NCBI RefSeq assembly: GCF_002968285.2
Contig: NZ_CP134400.1
Location: forward strand, 1,426,001 to 1,490,000
Reading direction: 5' to 3'
DNA length: 64,000 nucleotides
Source: Mycobacterium sp. ITM-2016-00318
GTDB taxonomy: Bacteria; Actinomycetota; Actinomycetes; Mycobacteriales; Mycobacteriaceae
The notes beneath the pieces were generated by a model. The model searched no databases. It was not told the DNA's origin and worked only from the letters and a program-made list of their open reading frames with translations. Of this stretch, positions 54,956 through 62,904 are shown one piece after another. The translations under genes and the position numbers were made by a program. The first letter of the stretch is position 1, and each line of letters starts with the position of its first letter.

Positions 54956-55263
54956 TGCCCACCGCCTGTCGCCTCGGCGAGTGCCGCCGTCGCGGAGTCG
55001 TACTGTCGGCCTGCCACGCCGACAGCGGCGCAGACGATGAGCTCGAAGATCTGGTCCTCGCTCAAGCCGCTGGCGCGGACGGCTGCGACGTCCTCGTCTG
55101 TGACCGCGTACGAGCGGTTGGCGACCTTCTCGATAAGCGTCCGTATCGGCTCGTCCAGGCCGGCGTTGTCGGCTGCGGCCCTACGCAACTCGCGCGACGC
55201 CGTCGCGTGGCTGTCGAGGATGCGGGCGACGAGCTCACGACGGAGGCGGGATATGTCAGTCAT
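54952..55263 (-). CDS. Small CMD-like helical protein
   Basis: A 103-residue all-helical protein. RALIEKV-like TLIEKVANRSYAVTDEDVAAVRASGLSEDQIFELIVCAAVGVAGRQYD matches the C-terminal repeat of carboxymuconolactone decarboxylase/AhpD proteins, but the Cx2C site is absent (a single Cys remains). It may pair with the next gene's AhpD-like protein. The 4-base ATGA overlap supports co-translation. Confidence 0.75.
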   Translation of the reverse strand: MTDISRLRRELVARILDSHATASRELRRAAADNAGLDEPIRTLIEKVANRSYAVTDEDVAAVRASGLSEDQIFELIVCAAVGVAGRQYDSATAALAEATGGGQ

Positions 55264-55374
55264 CGTTCACCCGGTCGTAGGCGCGCTGACGTCCTTCACA
55301 GCTCACCCTTTACGTCATCGTCTCTCTAGTGAAGACGATCGGGGGATCACCCGGTAGGGCACCGGCGTCTGGTG

Positions 55375-55821
55375 TTATTCGCTCCAGGCGACGGCGTGGC
55401 GGCTTTTGGTGATGTGGTCGAGCCGCGCAAGGGCGGCCTCCAGCTCTTCGATGACCGGCAGCTCGCCGTCGGGGTCGCAGATGCGCAGGATGCGCAGCAC
55501 TGAGCGCCCCGCGACGACCATCCAGTCCACGTCGCGGCGCGCGCATTGCACGCTGGCGTAGTACAGCGACGTGAAGCCCTGGCTGCCGAAGAAGTCGACC
55601 TCGGACAGGTCGAGCACGAGCTGTTTGGAGACGCGGGTGTGGCGCTGGATGAATCGGCCGAGCGCGTGCCGGTTGGTGGCGTCGACGCTGCCGCGGACGC
55701 CGATGAGCATGCGACCGTCGGATAGTTCCTGCGCTGTGAAGACTGCTCTGCCGGAACGCTGCACCTCATCGACGGATGGCAGATGCACATGCTGTAGCTG
55801 AACGGCAGTGGCGGTGGTCAA
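55375..55821 (-). CDS. STAS-domain anti-sigma factor antagonist-like protein
   Basis: A 148-residue protein with a STAS domain at ~35-115: LVLDLSEVDFFGSQGFTSLYYA carries the conserved Ser that partner kinases phosphorylate in SpoIIAA-like antagonists. No anti-sigma kinase gene is adjacent. The start is a TTG at 55821; GGAAGGAG lies six bases upstream, a strong ribosome site that decides this choice over internal GTG codons. Confidence 0.8.
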   Translation of the reverse strand: MTTATAVQLQHVHLPSVDEVQRSGRAVFTAQELSDGRMLIGVRGSVDATNRHALGRFIQRHTRVSKQLVLDLSEVDFFGSQGFTSLYYASVQCARRDVDWMVVAGRSVLRILRICDPDGELPVIEELEAALARLDHITKSRHAVAWSE

Positions 55822-55984
55822 CGTGAACTCCTTCCCCAGCGCGCGATCACGCTCGAGTGAGACTCGAACGGCCCTGCAGTCTGAAGGCCGGATAAGCGGC
55901 GCTGCGAACTTCGCGCCCCGCGACCGGCTGCAAGCTCAACCGGTGTTGAGATTACTACGAAATCCGCGTTGTGGAGGAAAACTC

Positions 55985-56143
55985 ATGAACCTCTCAAGAA
56001 TTTGTTGCGATGCTTCGCTTTTCGGATATCAATTCATTCAGAATCTGGCCTGGTGGACACGCGTCAAGAGCCGAAACAACGGATTCCGTGGTGTGGCCGG
56101 CACCCACGTCGAGCCCTATTGCAGGTGGTTTTCGTCTCGCTAG
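55985..56143 (+). CDS. Small ORF of unknown function, 52 residues
   Basis: ATG 55985 is preceded by GTGGAGGAAAAC, a good ribosome site. The product (MNLSRICCDASLFGYQFIQN start, aromatic and basic, ending RWFSSR) has three Cys and several Trp. The first half is AT-richer than the neighbours, which may indicate recent acquisition or a non-coding stretch. No family is recognised. It converges on the M42 peptidase gene. The preceding gap 55822-55984 contains nothing I can name. Confidence 0.4.
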   Translation: MNLSRICCDASLFGYQFIQNLAWWTRVKSRNNGFRGVAGTHVEPYCRWFSSR

Positions 56144-56148
56144 CGGGG

Positions 56149-57201
56149 CTACGCCAATCGAGGCGCCAGGAACTCGACGACGACGGCGGTGATCTCGGAG
56201 ATCGCGTCGCGGCGGATGATCTCGTAACCGTGAGTGTTCAGCGTCGGCAGGCAGAGCAAGCCCGCCTGCGCGGCCAGGCCGCTCGCCTTGGCGTGTGACG
56301 CGTCGGACTCGAATGCGCCCAATACCGCTGCCTGCGGGGCCACCTGAAGGCGGTCGGCGATTTTCATCAGCCGATCGGCGATGCTCTTGTCGTAGACGCA
56401 CTCGGCGTCGCTGTACGCGACGATCGGGCCGCCGCTGATCTTGGTGTCGTACTCCGCTTCGGTTGGACCCACCTCCAAGCCCAACGTGATGTGGCCTGGA
56501 AGGCTACGACTGGCGTAGGAGCCGCCGAGACCGCCAACCTCCTCACTGGTGGTGAAGACGACGTAGACGTCGTTCGGCGGCCGCGCACTCCGTTCTCGTA
56601 ATTCCCTCGCGACGTCCAGCAGTGCGACCACCAATGCACGGTCGTCCATGAAGTAACAGCCGAGGTAGTCGCCGATGTCCACCAGGCTGCGTTTGCTTCT
56701 GTCGACGCAGACTCGAGTTCCAGCCTGCACGCCCGCTTCCGTTAGTTCGTCCGGAGTTCTGCCGGTGAAGACGTAGACGTGCGTCCAATCCATCGCCTTG
56801 TCGCCGCCGTCGGGCTTCGTCTCGAAGATCCGTTGGCTTTCGGAGGTGGTGTGCTCGGAACCCAGCGACAATACGCCGGTCAACGTTTCGCGATCACCGA
56901 GCACGGCGACCGGCCCGAGTCCGAAGTTGCCCGGATACATCGTGCCCAGCGGACTCAGATGCAAGCTGCCGTCGCCCGCGACACGCTTGACGACCATCGC
57001 CAACTCGTCCATGTGGACCATCACGCGGATGGCGTCCTCGGCGCCGTCACCGCGAATGAGGCCGATCAGATTGCCTGCCTTGTCGATCCAGACGTCGTCT
57101 GCAGACGTTTCCAGCTCGCGGTGACAGATGTCGCGGACGTCATCCTCCTGGCCAACCGGCCCACACGCCGACAGCAGCTCTTGAAGCAGGTCCCGGCGCA
57201 T
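56149..57201 (-). CDS. M42-family metallo-aminopeptidase
   Basis: A 350-residue M42 glutamyl aminopeptidase-like enzyme. Metal and catalytic motifs: VHMDELAMVV (His-x-Asp), YFMDDRALVVALL (bridging Asp), FTTSEEVGGLGG (catalytic Glu pair), GLEVGPTEAEY (metal Asp replaced by Glu-Val-Gly in this region, so the exact ligand is uncertain) and PTLNTHGYEII (His). It should form a cytoplasmic tetrahedral dodecamer that trims peptides. The CsbD-like gene lies 4 bp upstream of the end of this region on the same strand. Confidence 0.85.
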   Translation of the reverse strand: MRRDLLQELLSACGPVGQEDDVRDICHRELETSADDVWIDKAGNLIGLIRGDGAEDAIRVMVHMDELAMVVKRVAGDGSLHLSPLGTMYPGNFGLGPVAVLGDRETLTGVLSLGSEHTTSESQRIFETKPDGGDKAMDWTHVYVFTGRTPDELTEAGVQAGTRVCVDRSKRSLVDIGDYLGCYFMDDRALVVALLDVARELRERSARPPNDVYVVFTTSEEVGGLGGSYASRSLPGHITLGLEVGPTEAEYDTKISGGPIVAYSDAECVYDKSIADRLMKIADRLQVAPQAAVLGAFESDASHAKASGLAAQAGLLCLPTLNTHGYEIIRRDAISEITAVVVEFLAPRLA

Positions 57202-57205
57202 GCCG

Positions 57206-57439
57206 TTACTGGTTGGATTCTTCCCGCTTCTCCGCGGCCTTGGCGCTGCCGCGCGCCGACTCGGCCTCGGCCTCTTTCTTGGCGGCGTCCTTCTGGGCGT
57301 CGGCCTTGTCCTGCTGGGCCTTGCCCTCCTCGGTCAGGTCGTCGCGTCCGGTGACCGTTCCCGCGGCTTCCTTGGTCTTTCCCTTGACGTCTTCGACGGC
57401 GCCCTTGATGCCCTCTTGCGGGCCGCTGTTGTCAGCCAT
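57206..57439 (-). CDS. CsbD-like stress protein
   Basis: A 77-residue, highly charged helical protein. IKGAVEDVKGKTKEAAGTVTGRDDLTEEGKAQQDKADAQ is the CsbD/MBP1-like repeat pattern (KGxxKExxG...L..EGK..Q..G), followed by an Ala/Glu/Lys-rich tail. Such proteins are abundant in stress or stationary phase and probably unstructured in solution. ATG 57439 follows GGAGTGAGC. Cotranscription with the M42 gene (4-bp gap) is likely. Confidence 0.82.
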   Translation of the reverse strand: MADNSGPQEGIKGAVEDVKGKTKEAAGTVTGRDDLTEEGKAQQDKADAQKDAAKKEAEAESARGSAKAAEKREESNQ

Positions 57440-57499
57440 GCTCACTCCTCGTTTGTCGGACCGCCGAAGTGTTCCCGGGTGCGGACTCGTCAAACAAGA

Positions 57500-57739
57500 T
57501 CAGAAAAGAAGGTCCATCACGAGCAGGACGCCGGTGGCGATGAACAACAACACGAAGACGGCGACCGCGACGATGCCTGCGACGGTCGCCGGGGTGTATT
57601 TGTGCCTGGCATGCGGCTGCGGCTCCGAAAGGCCGGACGTCTGTGCGGAGTCGGGCGGGGTTTCGCCGGGCCGCACGCCGCCGCCGGGTTCCAGGCTCGG
57701 CGTTCGCGCCGGGTCGGGATCGGGCGGCTGGGCGGTCAC
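57500..57739 (-). CDS. Small tail-anchored protein (DUF6480-like)
   Basis: A 79-residue protein: Pro/Gly-rich N terminus (PPDPDPARTPSLEPGGGV, GETPPDSAQTSGLS), then a single C-terminal transmembrane helix (~52-76, VAGIVAVAVFVLLFIATGVLLV). The pattern matches DUF6480 proteins of actinobacteria. GTG 57739 is chosen because the conserved part starts there; an in-frame ATG at 57805 is less likely. Function unknown. Confidence 0.72.
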   Translation of the reverse strand: MTAQPPDPDPARTPSLEPGGGVRPGETPPDSAQTSGLSEPQPHARHKYTPATVAGIVAVAVFVLLFIATGVLLVMDLLF

Positions 57740-57825
57740 CTGTGGGGCATACCCGCCGAATGCCGCGCCACACGCGAGGGATATCGCGGTCCTGTGGTGA
57801 GGCACCGCACCCTACGATCTTCAGA

Positions 57826-58698
57826 ATGGCAACAGCGCCCGAGACGTTCGTGACCCAGGCGCCCGGCGGCATCCGTATCGTCGCAGACCGGCTCGGCGAT
57901 CCTGCGGCCCGCGCCGTGGTCTTCCTGCACGGCGGTGGCCAGACCCGGCGTTCGTGGGCCCGCGCGGCCGCTGCCGTGGCCGAGCGGGGTTGGCAGGCCG
58001 TCACCGTGGACTTCCGTGGCCATGGTGAATCGGACTGGTCGACCGAGGGCGACTACCGCGTGCTGACCTTCGCCGAGGACGTCCGCGAAGTGGTTGCACA
58101 CCTACCGCCCGCCCCGGTCCTGGTGGGCGCATCGCTCGGCGGGTTCACCTCGATGCTGCTGGCCGGCGAGCTGTCGCCGGGCATCGCGAGCGCGGTGGTG
58201 CTGGTCGACATCGTGCCGAGCATGAACCCGTCCGGGGCGGCGCGCATCCACGACTTCATGGCCGAGAAGATGGTGGAGGGCTTCGCCTCGCTCGACGAGG
58301 TCGCGGACATGATCGCCGAATACAACCCGCACCGGCCGCGGCCCCGTGACCTCAACGGACTGCGCGCCAACCTTCGTCGCCGCGGCGACCGTTGGTACTG
58401 GCACTGGGACCCGCAGTTCATCGACGGCACCGCCGCCAACCCGCCGATCGAGGTGACCGACCCCGACCGCATGCACAAGGCCATCAAGGCGATCCTCGGT
58501 GCCGACGTGCCGATGCTTCTGGTGCGCGGCCAGGTGAGCGACCTGGTCAGCGAGGACCGCGCCGAGGAGTTCCTTGCGCGCTTTCCCGCGGTCGAGTTCG
58601 TCGACGTGCAGGGGGCGGGGCACATGGTGGCCGGTGATCGCAACGATCTGTTCGCCGGGGCCATCGTCGACTTCCTCAACCGGCACGCGGTGGCCTAG
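57826..58698 (+). CDS. Alpha/beta hydrolase
   Basis: A 290-residue alpha/beta hydrolase. HGGGQTRRSW forms the oxyanion region, VDFRGHGESDW follows, LVGASLGGFTSML carries the nucleophilic Ser (GASLGG), and GAGHMVAGDRND supplies the His. Epoxide hydrolase or esterase-like function is inferred from the fold. ATG 57826 (MATAPETFV) is chosen. An NAD-dependent epimerase gene follows 20 bp later, and a second hydrolase after that. Confidence 0.85.
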   Translation: MATAPETFVTQAPGGIRIVADRLGDPAARAVVFLHGGGQTRRSWARAAAAVAERGWQAVTVDFRGHGESDWSTEGDYRVLTFAEDVREVVAHLPPAPVLVGASLGGFTSMLLAGELSPGIASAVVLVDIVPSMNPSGAARIHDFMAEKMVEGFASLDEVADMIAEYNPHRPRPRDLNGLRANLRRRGDRWYWHWDPQFIDGTAANPPIEVTDPDRMHKAIKAILGADVPMLLVRGQVSDLVSEDRAEEFLARFPAVEFVDVQGAGHMVAGDRNDLFAGAIVDFLNRHAVA

Positions 58699-58718
58699 CC
58701 ATTCCCTACGATCAGCGC

Positions 58719-59618
58719 ATGCGCGGAGCCAAGATCCTCATCACCGGTCCCAGCGGTCAGGTGGCCGCTCCCATCGCACGGGCTTTGGCGACGGACAACG
58801 AGGTGTGGGGCATCGCGCGCTTCACCGATGCGGCCGCGCGGGAGGCTCTCGAACGCGACGGTGTCCGGTGCGAGACCGTGAACCTGGCGTCGGGCGACTT
58901 CAGCGCGCTGCCAAGGGACTTCGACTACGTGCTCAACCTCGCGGTGGCCAAGAGCGGTCGGTGGGACAAGGATCTGAGCGCCAATGCGGAATCGGCCGGT
59001 CTGCTGATGGCGCACTGCCCCGACGCCAAAGCATTTCTGCACTGCTCGTCGGCCGCTGTCTACGATCCGCCCGACGACGAGCCGCGCACGGAGCGCTCCG
59101 GCCTCGGGGACAACCACAAGCAGTTGTTCCCGACGTATTCGATCTCCAAGATCGCCGGCGAGGTCGTCGTGCGGACGATGTCGCGCGCGCTCGGTGTGCC
59201 CGCGATCATCGCGCGGCTCAACGTGCCCTACGGCGACAACGGCGGCTGGCCGTTCTTCCACATGGAGATGATGCTCGGGGGCATCCCGATTCAGGTTCCC
59301 GAGGGCGGCCCCGCCGTCTACAACCCGATTCACGAGGACGACATCATCGCGATGATCCCCAAGCTGCTCGAGAAGGCCGCGGTACCCGCGCCGACCGTCA
59401 ACTGGTGTGGTGAGCAGGCCGTCAGCCTGCAGGACTGGTGCACCTACATCGGCTCGCTGATCGGCAGGGAACCGGTTTTCGAGCAGAGCGCGGCTGCGCT
59501 GCGCGGAAACCCGACCGACGCGACCCTGATGCGCGAGCTGATCGGCGGCACATCGGTCGACTGGCGCGACGGGATTGCCCGGATGGTGGCGAAGTTCCAC
59601 CCGGAGCTGGTCGGCTGA
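58719..59618 (+). CDS. NAD(P)-dependent epimerase/dehydratase family protein
   Basis: A 299-residue extended SDR. GPSGQVAAPIARALA binds the cofactor, HCSSAAVYDPP and YSISKIAGEVVVR carry the Ser/Thr and the YxxxK pair, and VNWCGEQAVSLQDW is in the C-terminal substrate domain. The substrate (sugar nucleotide or other) cannot be told. Probably cotranscribed with the flanking hydrolases, which lie 20 bp upstream and 4 bp downstream. Confidence 0.85.
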   Translation: MRGAKILITGPSGQVAAPIARALATDNEVWGIARFTDAAAREALERDGVRCETVNLASGDFSALPRDFDYVLNLAVAKSGRWDKDLSANAESAGLLMAHCPDAKAFLHCSSAAVYDPPDDEPRTERSGLGDNHKQLFPTYSISKIAGEVVVRTMSRALGVPAIIARLNVPYGDNGGWPFFHMEMMLGGIPIQVPEGGPAVYNPIHEDDIIAMIPKLLEKAAVPAPTVNWCGEQAVSLQDWCTYIGSLIGREPVFEQSAAALRGNPTDATLMRELIGGTSVDWRDGIARMVAKFHPELVG

Positions 59619-59622
59619 GACG

Positions 59623-60375
59623 GTGGCCGAGCGCGTCGAGTTCCCGAGCACCACCGGCCCGGTCCTTGCGGGCCTGATCGATGTTCCCGAAGGGGAGGTG
59701 CGCGGATGGGGCGTCTTCGCGCACGGCTTCACACTGGGCAAGGACAGCCCCGCGGCGAGCCGGATCTGCAAGCAGCTCGCCAGCGAGGGCATCGGCATGC
59801 TGCGCTTCGACAACCTGGGACTCGGCGACTCAGAAGGGGACTGGGGTGACGGGTCGTTCTCGCACAAGGTGGCCGACACCGCGCGCGCGGTGAAGTTCAT
59901 GAACGACTCCGGCCGTGAGGCACACCTGCTTGTCGGACATTCCTTCGGCGGATCGGCGGTGCTGGCCGCCGCGCATGACTGCCCGTCGGTCGCGGCGGTC
60001 GCCAGCATCGGGGCGCCGTACGAGCCCGGCCACGTCGAGCGCAACTACGACGCGCTGCTGGCCCGGATCGAAGCCGACGGCGAGGCGCCGTTTCAGGCGG
60101 GCGGCAAGGCGCTGACGCTCAAACGGCATTTCATCGACGACGTCCGCAAGGCCGACCTGCGCGAGCAGATCCGCACCCTGCGACGCGCGCTGCTCGTCAT
60201 GCACTCGCCGACCGACAACACCGTCGGAATCGCCAACGCGAGCGAGATCTTCCGGGCGGCCCGCCACCCCCGCAGTTTCGTCTCGTTGGAGGGGGCGGAT
60301 CACCTGCTCACCGGCAAGAATCAGGCCGCACGTGCGGCCCGCGTCGTCAGCGCCTGGGCCGACCCGTATCTCTGA
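59623..60375 (+). CDS. Alpha/beta hydrolase (OsmC-associated / YqiA-like type)
   Basis: A 250-residue hydrolase. VFAHGFTLGKDSPAASRICKQLASEG, LRFDNLGLGDSEGDW and VGHSFGGSAVL (nucleophile Ser) match the group often fused to or found beside OsmC proteins; the final His is in GADHLLTG. GTG 59623 starts 4 bp after the epimerase stop. No OsmC domain is present here, so the peroxide link is only suggested by family. Confidence 0.83.
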   Translation: MAERVEFPSTTGPVLAGLIDVPEGEVRGWGVFAHGFTLGKDSPAASRICKQLASEGIGMLRFDNLGLGDSEGDWGDGSFSHKVADTARAVKFMNDSGREAHLLVGHSFGGSAVLAAAHDCPSVAAVASIGAPYEPGHVERNYDALLARIEADGEAPFQAGGKALTLKRHFIDDVRKADLREQIRTLRRALLVMHSPTDNTVGIANASEIFRAARHPRSFVSLEGADHLLTGKNQAARAARVVSAWADPYL

Positions 60376-60462
60376 CGTCTCACGGGAAGGTGTTTCGTCG
60401 CGGGACGGCTCGGGTAACTCCGCTTACGACGACATTTGCTGTCGAGCGGCGGAGAAAGGCCT

Positions 60463-60897
60463 ATGAGTGGAAAGCATCGCACCAGGACATCGAGGTCAAA
60501 CCTCGTAATCGGGTCCATCGCGGCTTCGGTGGGCGTGTCAAGCGTCCTTGCCGCGGCGATCGTTGAACTCGTCTCGCCCGACGCCCCCACCGCGGCCACT
60601 CCAGCTCCACCTCCCGTCGCAGAGCAGTCGCTGAGCCAGCAGGGCCGGCTGATCGCCGTGACCCCTGACTCGTTGACCACGCAGAGCGCCGACGGCATGG
60701 TTCAGACCTTCGCCGTCACGCCCAACACGACCACGATCACCGGCGACGGCCACGCAGCGAGTCCCGCCGCCTCGTTCGCCGTCAACGACGAGGTCATGGT
60801 CGTCGGCACCCGGCAGGGCGGCGCCGTCGTGGCCACGGCTGTCGCCGACAAATCCGCGGTCGGCCCGGACGGCCCGCCTATGGACTACGGCTTGTGA
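60463..60897 (+). CDS. Membrane-anchored DUF5666-like protein
   Basis: A 144-residue protein: short basic N terminus (MSGKHRTRTSRSN), transmembrane segment ~15-37, then an external region of beta-type sequence (GRLIAVTPDSLTTQSADGMV, VNDEVMVVGTRQGGAVVATAV) resembling DUF5666 or OB-like repeats. GGAGAAAGG precedes ATG 60463. The gene end overlaps the convergent EEP gene by 20 bp. Function unknown. Confidence 0.72.
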   Translation: MSGKHRTRTSRSNLVIGSIAASVGVSSVLAAAIVELVSPDAPTAATPAPPPVAEQSLSQQGRLIAVTPDSLTTQSADGMVQTFAVTPNTTTITGDGHAASPAASFAVNDEVMVVGTRQGGAVVATAVADKSAVGPDGPPMDYGL

Positions 60898-61690
60898 GCC
60901 GGCACGCCACACCGAAATGATCCGAAGGAAATACCCGCGGCAGGTCCTTTGCAATGGGCTCGGTGCCGAGTAGCTCGATATCCGTCGCAGTCCAGCGGTC
61001 GCCTTTGAGCAGCACCCGGTCGAATCGGACGTGCCGGTGCTTGTCCTTCATGTCGTAGCGCATCAGGTTGATCGAGGTGTCCTCGGTGAAGCCGTCCTCG
61101 TCGGGCCGCAGCGCGGGCCAGAGGTCGAGATACGGCGGGCCGATACGGGTGTTCTCGGAGTCGCGCATGTTGAAGTCGCCGAGCACCACGGCGTCGTTCG
61201 CCGGCTTCAACGAGCCGAAGATCCGTCGCAGCTGCCACCCCCGTAGGCGCGCAGACCGCTTTCCGCTGTCAAGATGGACGCAGCAGACGACCGTCGGAGC
61301 ACCCTGCAGTGCGAGTTCGGCGCGCAGAAACCCGCGCGACTGGCGGCTGGGCAACCTGGTGTAGGTGACCTCGCTGATCGGCACACGGGAGAGCATCAGC
61401 AGGCCGTAGTCGCCTGCCTCGCCGCCGGTTACCGCCGCGCGCGCATACCCGTCGCTGATCCACTGCTGCGTGAGCAACACCTCGACAGCGGTCGGCGTGA
61501 CCTCCTGGAACACCATGACGTCGGGCTCGCGACGCGAAAGCAGCTCTGCGACAGCCCGATAGCGGTCGGCGGCATGCTTGGGATCGTTCCAGATGTTGTA
61601 CGTCGTGAGCGTCAGCTCGTTGCGGCCGACAGTTGATGCGGCGCAGGCGTTTTCGACGCGGACGCTGCGCCGTCGCGGAAGCAGCCTCAC
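60878..61690 (-). CDS. Endonuclease/exonuclease/phosphatase (TDP2-like) family protein
   Basis: A 270-residue EEP-fold enzyme. Motifs: LTTYNIWND (metal Asn), FQEVTP (metal Glu), VHLDSG, LGDFNMRD (catalytic Asp/Asn), RFDRVLLKG and PSDHFGVAC (catalytic His). The TYNIW-FQEV-GDFN-SDHFG set is like tyrosyl-DNA phosphodiesterase 2, so a 5'-phosphodiesterase on DNA adducts or a nucleotide phosphatase is possible. GTG 61690 overlaps the quinone reductase stop (GTGA); an internal GTG could also start. Confidence 0.83.
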   Translation of the reverse strand: MRLLPRRRSVRVENACAASTVGRNELTLTTYNIWNDPKHAADRYRAVAELLSRREPDVMVFQEVTPTAVEVLLTQQWISDGYARAAVTGGEAGDYGLLMLSRVPISEVTYTRLPSRQSRGFLRAELALQGAPTVVCCVHLDSGKRSARLRGWQLRRIFGSLKPANDAVVLGDFNMRDSENTRIGPPYLDLWPALRPDEDGFTEDTSINLMRYDMKDKHRHVRFDRVLLKGDRWTATDIELLGTEPIAKDLPRVFPSDHFGVACRLTSRSP

Positions 61691-62658
61691 CGGAGCTTGA
61701 CGACGACCTTGCCCTTGGCGGTGCGGTCCTCCAGCGATGCGATGGCCTCACCGGCGCGTTCCAGCGGATAGCTCTCCGGCTCCGGCGCGGGCACGACCCC
61801 CGTGGCGAGCAGCGGTTCCAGCTCGTCCCACTGCTCACGGATGTAGTTGGGATGGGTGAAGGTCCACGCGCCCCAGCCGACACCGACAACGTCGACGTTG
61901 TTGAGCAGTAGCCGGTTCACCTTGACGGTCGGGATGTCGCCGCCGGTGAACCCGATCACCAGAAGGCGTCCGCCAGGCGCGAGGCAGCGCAGCGAATCGG
62001 TGAACCGGTCACCGCCGACGGGGTCGACCACGATGTCGACGCCCTTGCCGTCGGTCAGTCCCATCACCGCGTCCTTGAAGCCGTCAGCCAGCACCACGTC
62101 GGTGGCTCCGGCCGCGGTTGCGATCGCCTTCTTCTCCTCGGTTCCGACCACCGCGATCGTGCGCGCCGCGCCCCACACCGGCGCCAGCCGCAGCGTCGAA
62201 GTTCCGATACCTCCCGCGGCGCCGTGCACCAGTACCGTCTCGCCCTCGGCCAGTCGGCCGCGGGTGCGGAGTGCGTGATGCATGGTGAGGTCGTTGAACA
62301 GAAGGCCGGCGCCGGCCTCGAACGACACGTTGTCGGGCAGCTTGAACACTCGCTCTGGTTGCAGCGCAACGACTTCGGCCATGCCGCCGTTGAGCATCGT
62401 CAGCCCGGCGACACGGTCGCCCTTGGCGTATCCGCTATCGGAGGGCGCGCTGCGCACCACGCCCGCGACTTCGGCGCCGGGTACGAACGGAAGCTCGGCC
62501 TTGTACTGATAAAGCCCCCGCGACTGCAGCGCGTCGGGGAATGCCACACCCGCCGCGTACACCTCGAGGATGACGGCGTTCTCGTCGGTCGGCTCGTCGA
62601 GTTCGACCAGTTCTGCGGCCTGCGGACCGTCGAGGCTGGGTATCTGGATTGCGCGCAT
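61687..62658 (-). CDS. Zinc-free quinone oxidoreductase (NADPH)
   Basis: A 323-residue medium-chain reductase of the QOR group. It lacks zinc cysteines, has FVPGAEVAGVV, the cofactor motif LVHGAAGGIGTSTLRLA, and IVVDPVGGDRF typical of quinone reductases. It reduces quinones or enones with NADPH. ATG 62658 begins MRAIQIPSLDG; the frame upstream of that is antisense noise. The EEP gene follows by a 4-base overlap. Divergent from the small frame at 62722. Confidence 0.88.
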   Translation of the reverse strand: MRAIQIPSLDGPQAAELVELDEPTDENAVILEVYAAGVAFPDALQSRGLYQYKAELPFVPGAEVAGVVRSAPSDSGYAKGDRVAGLTMLNGGMAEVVALQPERVFKLPDNVSFEAGAGLLFNDLTMHHALRTRGRLAEGETVLVHGAAGGIGTSTLRLAPVWGAARTIAVVGTEEKKAIATAAGATDVVLADGFKDAVMGLTDGKGVDIVVDPVGGDRFTDSLRCLAPGGRLLVIGFTGGDIPTVKVNRLLLNNVDVVGVGWGAWTFTHPNYIREQWDELEPLLATGVVPAPEPESYPLERAGEAIASLEDRTAKGKVVVKLR

Positions 62659-62721
62659 CGCCTTATTTAACAGCCTCGGCGCGGCGGCGCCGATGGCGCC
62701 TGAAGGTAACATCTGGCAGCT

Positions 62722-62904
62722 ATGCCGAGAGGTCAGCGGGTCAGGCGCGGGGCGCGGCGGTTCACCGCGGCCGGCACGCTGCCACCATCGCGTCCGTCGA
62801 GCGTGCGCGACCACCGTGGCCACGGCCGCAGCGGCGTGCCGACGCGCCGCGCGAATTACGGCCTCAACTTCCTCGCCGCCGATCTCGACCGCGCGACGTC
62901 CTAA
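62722..62904 (+). CDS. Possible small basic protein, 60 residues
   Basis: ATG 62722 to TAA 62902 encodes a very Arg-rich frame (starts [14 protein letters not shown], contains [16 protein letters not shown]). The start lies between the divergent quinone reductase and the end of the amine oxidase. No ribosome site is obvious and no family is recognised; the N terminus is reminiscent of zincin-like metallopeptidases but the rest does not fit. It could be a remnant. Confidence 0.3.
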   Translation: MPRGQRVRRGARRFTAAGTLPPSRPSSVRDHRGHGRSGVPTRRANYGLNFLAADLDRATS

